Source: Microcosmobacter mediterraneus (lineage in GTDB: Bacteria; Bacteroidota; Bacteroidia; Flavobacteriales; Flavobacteriaceae). Taken from it: a DNA stretch of 64,000 bases. The notes beneath the pieces are model-generated. The model saw nothing but the letters and a program-made list of their open reading frames with translations. It ran no database searches and was not told the origin of the DNA. Position numbers and translations under genes: made by a program. The stretch is from the NCBI RefSeq assembly GCF_031846265.1, contig NZ_JAVRIA010000004.1, positions 62,001 to 126,000 of the forward strand. Reading direction: 5' to 3'. How positions within the stretch are numbered: the first letter of the stretch is position 1; every line of letters begins with the position of its first letter. Positions 61,907 through 64,000 of the stretch are shown one piece after another.

Positions 61907-62932
61907 ATGGATTCACTAACTCAAATCGTTTTAGGTGCTGCTTGTGGCGAAGCTTTACTTGGTAAGAAAATAGGAAACAAAGCCTTGTTGTTTGGTGCTA
62001 TTGGCGGAACAATACCAGATTTAGATGTTTTTACTTCACGTATCTTCTACAGTAATGAAATTGATATTATGGCTGCTCACAGAGGTTTTAGTCATTCTAT
62101 TGTGTTTTCAATACTTGGCGCTTATTTGTTTGGTTGGTTAGTACATAAACTTTATGATAAAAGTAGTAAGCGTCGTTGGACAACATCTAGGAACGATTGG
62201 ATTAAGTTATTCTTTTGGTCCTTATTTACGCATATTATTTTAGATGCCTTTACACCTTATGGTACACAATGGTTTTTACCATTTTCAGAGTATAGAGTAG
62301 CATTTAACAATATTTCTGTAGCAGATCCTCTTTACACAGTTCCATTTCTACTTTGTATGATTGTACTAATGTTCTTTAACAGAACATCTACTAGACGTCA
62401 AATGTGGTTAAAATTTGCATTAGGTATCAGTTCGTTTTATATGTTGCTTACTATTGGAAATAAGTTTTATATAGACTCTGTGTTTAAATCGTCTTTAAAA
62501 TCAGATGCGATTGTCTATGAGCGTTTTAGTGCTCAACCCACTATACTAAATAACATATTATGGTATGGTATTGCAGAAACAAAAAGTGATTATAGAGTAG
62601 CATTCTACTCATTGTTAGATAAAGAACCTAAGTTTAGTAATTGGCAAATTTTACCAAAGAATCATGAAGTGTTGCCAAAAACAGTTGCAGAAATTAAAAC
62701 CTTAGACTGGTTTAGTAATGGTTATTATAATTTATTTGAATTAGATAGTGGTAGAGTTCGGTTTAATGATTTAAGATATCCATTACTTAATGCAGACGAT
62801 CCAAGTTCTTCAGTATTTAGTTTAAAATTATATAAGAAAAAAGAGCGTTGGGATATATTGCCTTTTGAACCTACTCCTCCTAAAGAGGATGATTTAAAAC
62901 TATTTATAAATAGGATTAAAGGAATAAAATAA
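61907..62932 (+). CDS. Membrane-bound metal-dependent hydrolase-like protein (YdjM/DUF457)
   Basis: 341 residues. N-terminal MDSLTQIVLGAACGEALLGKKIGNKALLFGAIGGTIPDLDVF and AHRGFSHSIVFS provide the conserved Asp and His residues of the DUF457 family; LFTHIILDAFTPYGTQWFLPFS is the second conserved block. Helices near 15-40, 70-85, 110-125, 145-165 and 173-190 anchor the protein. A long soluble C-terminal region follows. Enzymatic activity in this family is not demonstrated. Next gene starts after one base. Confidence 0.88.
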   Translation: MDSLTQIVLGAACGEALLGKKIGNKALLFGAIGGTIPDLDVFTSRIFYSNEIDIMAAHRGFSHSIVFSILGAYLFGWLVHKLYDKSSKRRWTTSRNDWIKLFFWSLFTHIILDAFTPYGTQWFLPFSEYRVAFNNISVADPLYTVPFLLCMIVLMFFNRTSTRRQMWLKFALGISSFYMLLTIGNKFYIDSVFKSSLKSDAIVYERFSAQPTILNNILWYGIAETKSDYRVAFYSLLDKEPKFSNWQILPKNHEVLPKTVAEIKTLDWFSNGYYNLFELDSGRVRFNDLRYPLLNADDPSSSVFSLKLYKKKERWDILPFEPTPPKEDDLKLFINRIKGIK

Positions 62933-62933
62933 T

Positions 62934-63560
62934 ATGAAGACAGCACAATACAGACTAACAGAGTTATTTATCCTTTTTGTTTTAGTACCAATTAGTTTGG
63001 TAATTGATATTTCTATACTAGTTCAAATAGGAATTTCAATACTAGCATTTCTTTATGTTATGTTTATTTTAATAGGTGTTGAGACTGTTAAAATTCATAT
63101 AAAGAAAAATATAGATTGGAAACGATTTTGGAAATATACATTTATCAAGTTTCTAGTCATAGCTATAATTACTTATATATATGTTTTAATTGCAAAACCA
63201 GAGCACTTATTTAAACCAGTTAAAGATGACTATCGTGTTTGGTTATTGTTTTTATGTATATATACATTTATGTCAGTTTATATTCAAGAACTCATCTATA
63301 GAACCTTTTTTTTTAAGCGATATAAGCATTTATTTAAAAGCGAAAACTTATTTATTCTTGTAAACGCAGCACTATTTTCTTTAGCGCATATTTTCTTTAA
63401 AAATGCTATAGTTATGGTTATTACATTTGTAGGCGGACTTCTATTTGCATTAACCTTTAAAAATACAAAGTCAACACTATTAGTTTTTATTGAACATGCA
63501 CTTTATGGTTGTTGGTTATATACAGTTGGAATGGGAGATATGCTTGGTTTTCCATCATAA
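62934..63560 (+). CDS. CPBP-family intramembrane protein with altered EExxxR motif
   Basis: 208 residues with about six hydrophobic helices. The CPBP/Abi (Rce1-like) blocks are recognisable: IQELIYRTFFFKRY at motif 1, NAALFSLAHIFFKN with the FxxxH motif 2, and FVGGLLFALTFKNTKSTLLVFIEHALYG with the H motif 3. In motif 1 the first Glu of EExxxR is Gln (Gln-Glu-Leu-Ile-Tyr-Arg). The second Glu and Arg remain, so activity is uncertain. It starts one base after the DUF457 stop, so probably one operon. Confidence 0.85.
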   Translation: MKTAQYRLTELFILFVLVPISLVIDISILVQIGISILAFLYVMFILIGVETVKIHIKKNIDWKRFWKYTFIKFLVIAIITYIYVLIAKPEHLFKPVKDDYRVWLLFLCIYTFMSVYIQELIYRTFFFKRYKHLFKSENLFILVNAALFSLAHIFFKNAIVMVITFVGGLLFALTFKNTKSTLLVFIEHALYGCWLYTVGMGDMLGFPS

Positions 63561-63644
63561 TTTTTAATTGAGGCAACTATTTGCAATTATTTTACGTCTT
63601 TAATAGAAAGAGGCTATTTCAAATCACAACTATTATATTTAAAA

Positions 63645-64000
63645 ATGAAGAAACTGTTAATCCTATTAACCTTATCCATTGTAGTGCTTTCTTGTGGTAG
63701 TATTGAACATTATAATGAGGCAGTTACCAAAATGCATCCTGTTGAAGATTTGCATGAAGATATAGACAAAGTATACAAACAATTAAAGCGATTACATCCT
63801 CGATTATATCAGTTTACACCAAAAGAAACATTAGACTATAAATTTGATAGCTTAAAATCTGCAATTAATAGACCCATGACAAGTCGTACATTTCATAAGG
63901 AATTAGCAAAAGTCACCAAGTTTGTTGGACAAGGTCACATGTCAGTATCTATACCTAACACTAAGTTTACTAGGAAAGAACAAAAAGAGCGCCTTAAATT
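63645..64000 (+). CDS. Lipoprotein resembling the N-terminus of S41-family peptidases (3' truncated by window)
   Basis: The first 118 codons of a longer gene. MKKLLILLTLSIVVLSCGS is a lipoprotein signal peptide with lipobox VLSC. The region VEDLHEDIDKVYKQLKRLHPRLYQFTPKETLDYKFDSLK resembles the N-terminal domain of flavobacterial exported S41 peptidases (H-P-x-L-Y followed by DxKFD). GQGHMSVSIP also fits. The protease core lies beyond the window, so this is an inference. It follows the CPBP gene by 84 bases, with an AAAAATG start. Confidence 0.65.
   Translation, partial: MKKLLILLTLSIVVLSCGSIEHYNEAVTKMHPVEDLHEDIDKVYKQLKRLHPRLYQFTPKETLDYKFDSLKSAINRPMTSRTFHKELAKVTKFVGQGHMSVSIPNTKFTRKEQKERLK

Overview
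The window is AT-rich chromosomal DNA from a member of the Flavobacteriaceae (Bacteroidota), probably marine. The evidence is the recurrent promoter -7 box TAnnTTTG, A-rich leaders without Shine-Dalgarno sites, a secreted protein with a type IX secretion (T9SS) C-terminal sorting domain, and gene families typical of flavobacteria. I cannot name the genus. I saw no tRNA, rRNA, CRISPR array, transposase or prophage.

Layout. (1) About 1-17.9 kb is housekeeping: a DUF2461 gene cut by the left edge, a DUF72 protein, an acyl-CoA thioesterase, uvrA, an ECF sigma factor with a 47-residue companion protein, nth and bcp with interleaved promoters, a conserved 482-residue orphan protein, an MBL hydrolase, a tightly overlapping operon (BatA-like protein, degenerate dihydroorotase, small membrane protein, esterase), a glycosyltransferase, an S10 peptidase and a TIGR02757 protein. 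(2) 18.0-21.8 kb is accessory: a GNAT-like protein, an AspH/LpxO-type hydroxylase, a methyltransferase-fold protein and a Tat-exported reductase-like lipoprotein. (3) 21.8-26.7 kb holds an XRE regulator divergent from an M14 peptidase with shared operator-like sites, an Lrp/AsnC regulator, aroB and proline dehydrogenase. (4) 26.7-41.8 kb is a Wzx/Wzy-type surface polysaccharide locus on the minus strand, with homologues of the Pgl bacillosamine pathway (PglF, PglE, PglC, PglA). (5) 41.9-49.1 kb carries a 1434-residue T9SS-secreted protein with 13 Ig-like repeats, an NTF2-like protein and dnaK. (6) 49.1-56.2 kb is the most unusual part: two PaaK/CapK-like adenylate-forming enzymes bracket a PglD/NeuD-like acetyltransferase, a BKACE-family enzyme, two more copies of the 18-kb GNAT-like protein and a sugar-transfer-associated ATP-grasp enzyme. 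(7) 56.3-64 kb holds a nitronate monooxygenase, katG with an ankyrin protein, an NhaC antiporter, a DUF457 membrane protein, a CPBP protein and the start of an S41-like lipoprotein.

How it may work together. Genes at 26.7-41.8 kb could build and export a glycan starting on a diacetamido-trideoxy sugar, with the missing PglD step supplied from 50.6 kb. The 49-56 kb island has the parts of an acyl- or aminoacyl-decoration pathway: CoA-thioester chemistry (BKACE), carboxylate activation (PaaK-like), N- or O-acyl transfer (GNAT-like) and ATP-dependent ligation (ATP-grasp). This is my best candidate for an undescribed system. The families are recognised from sequence, but the pathway is inference.
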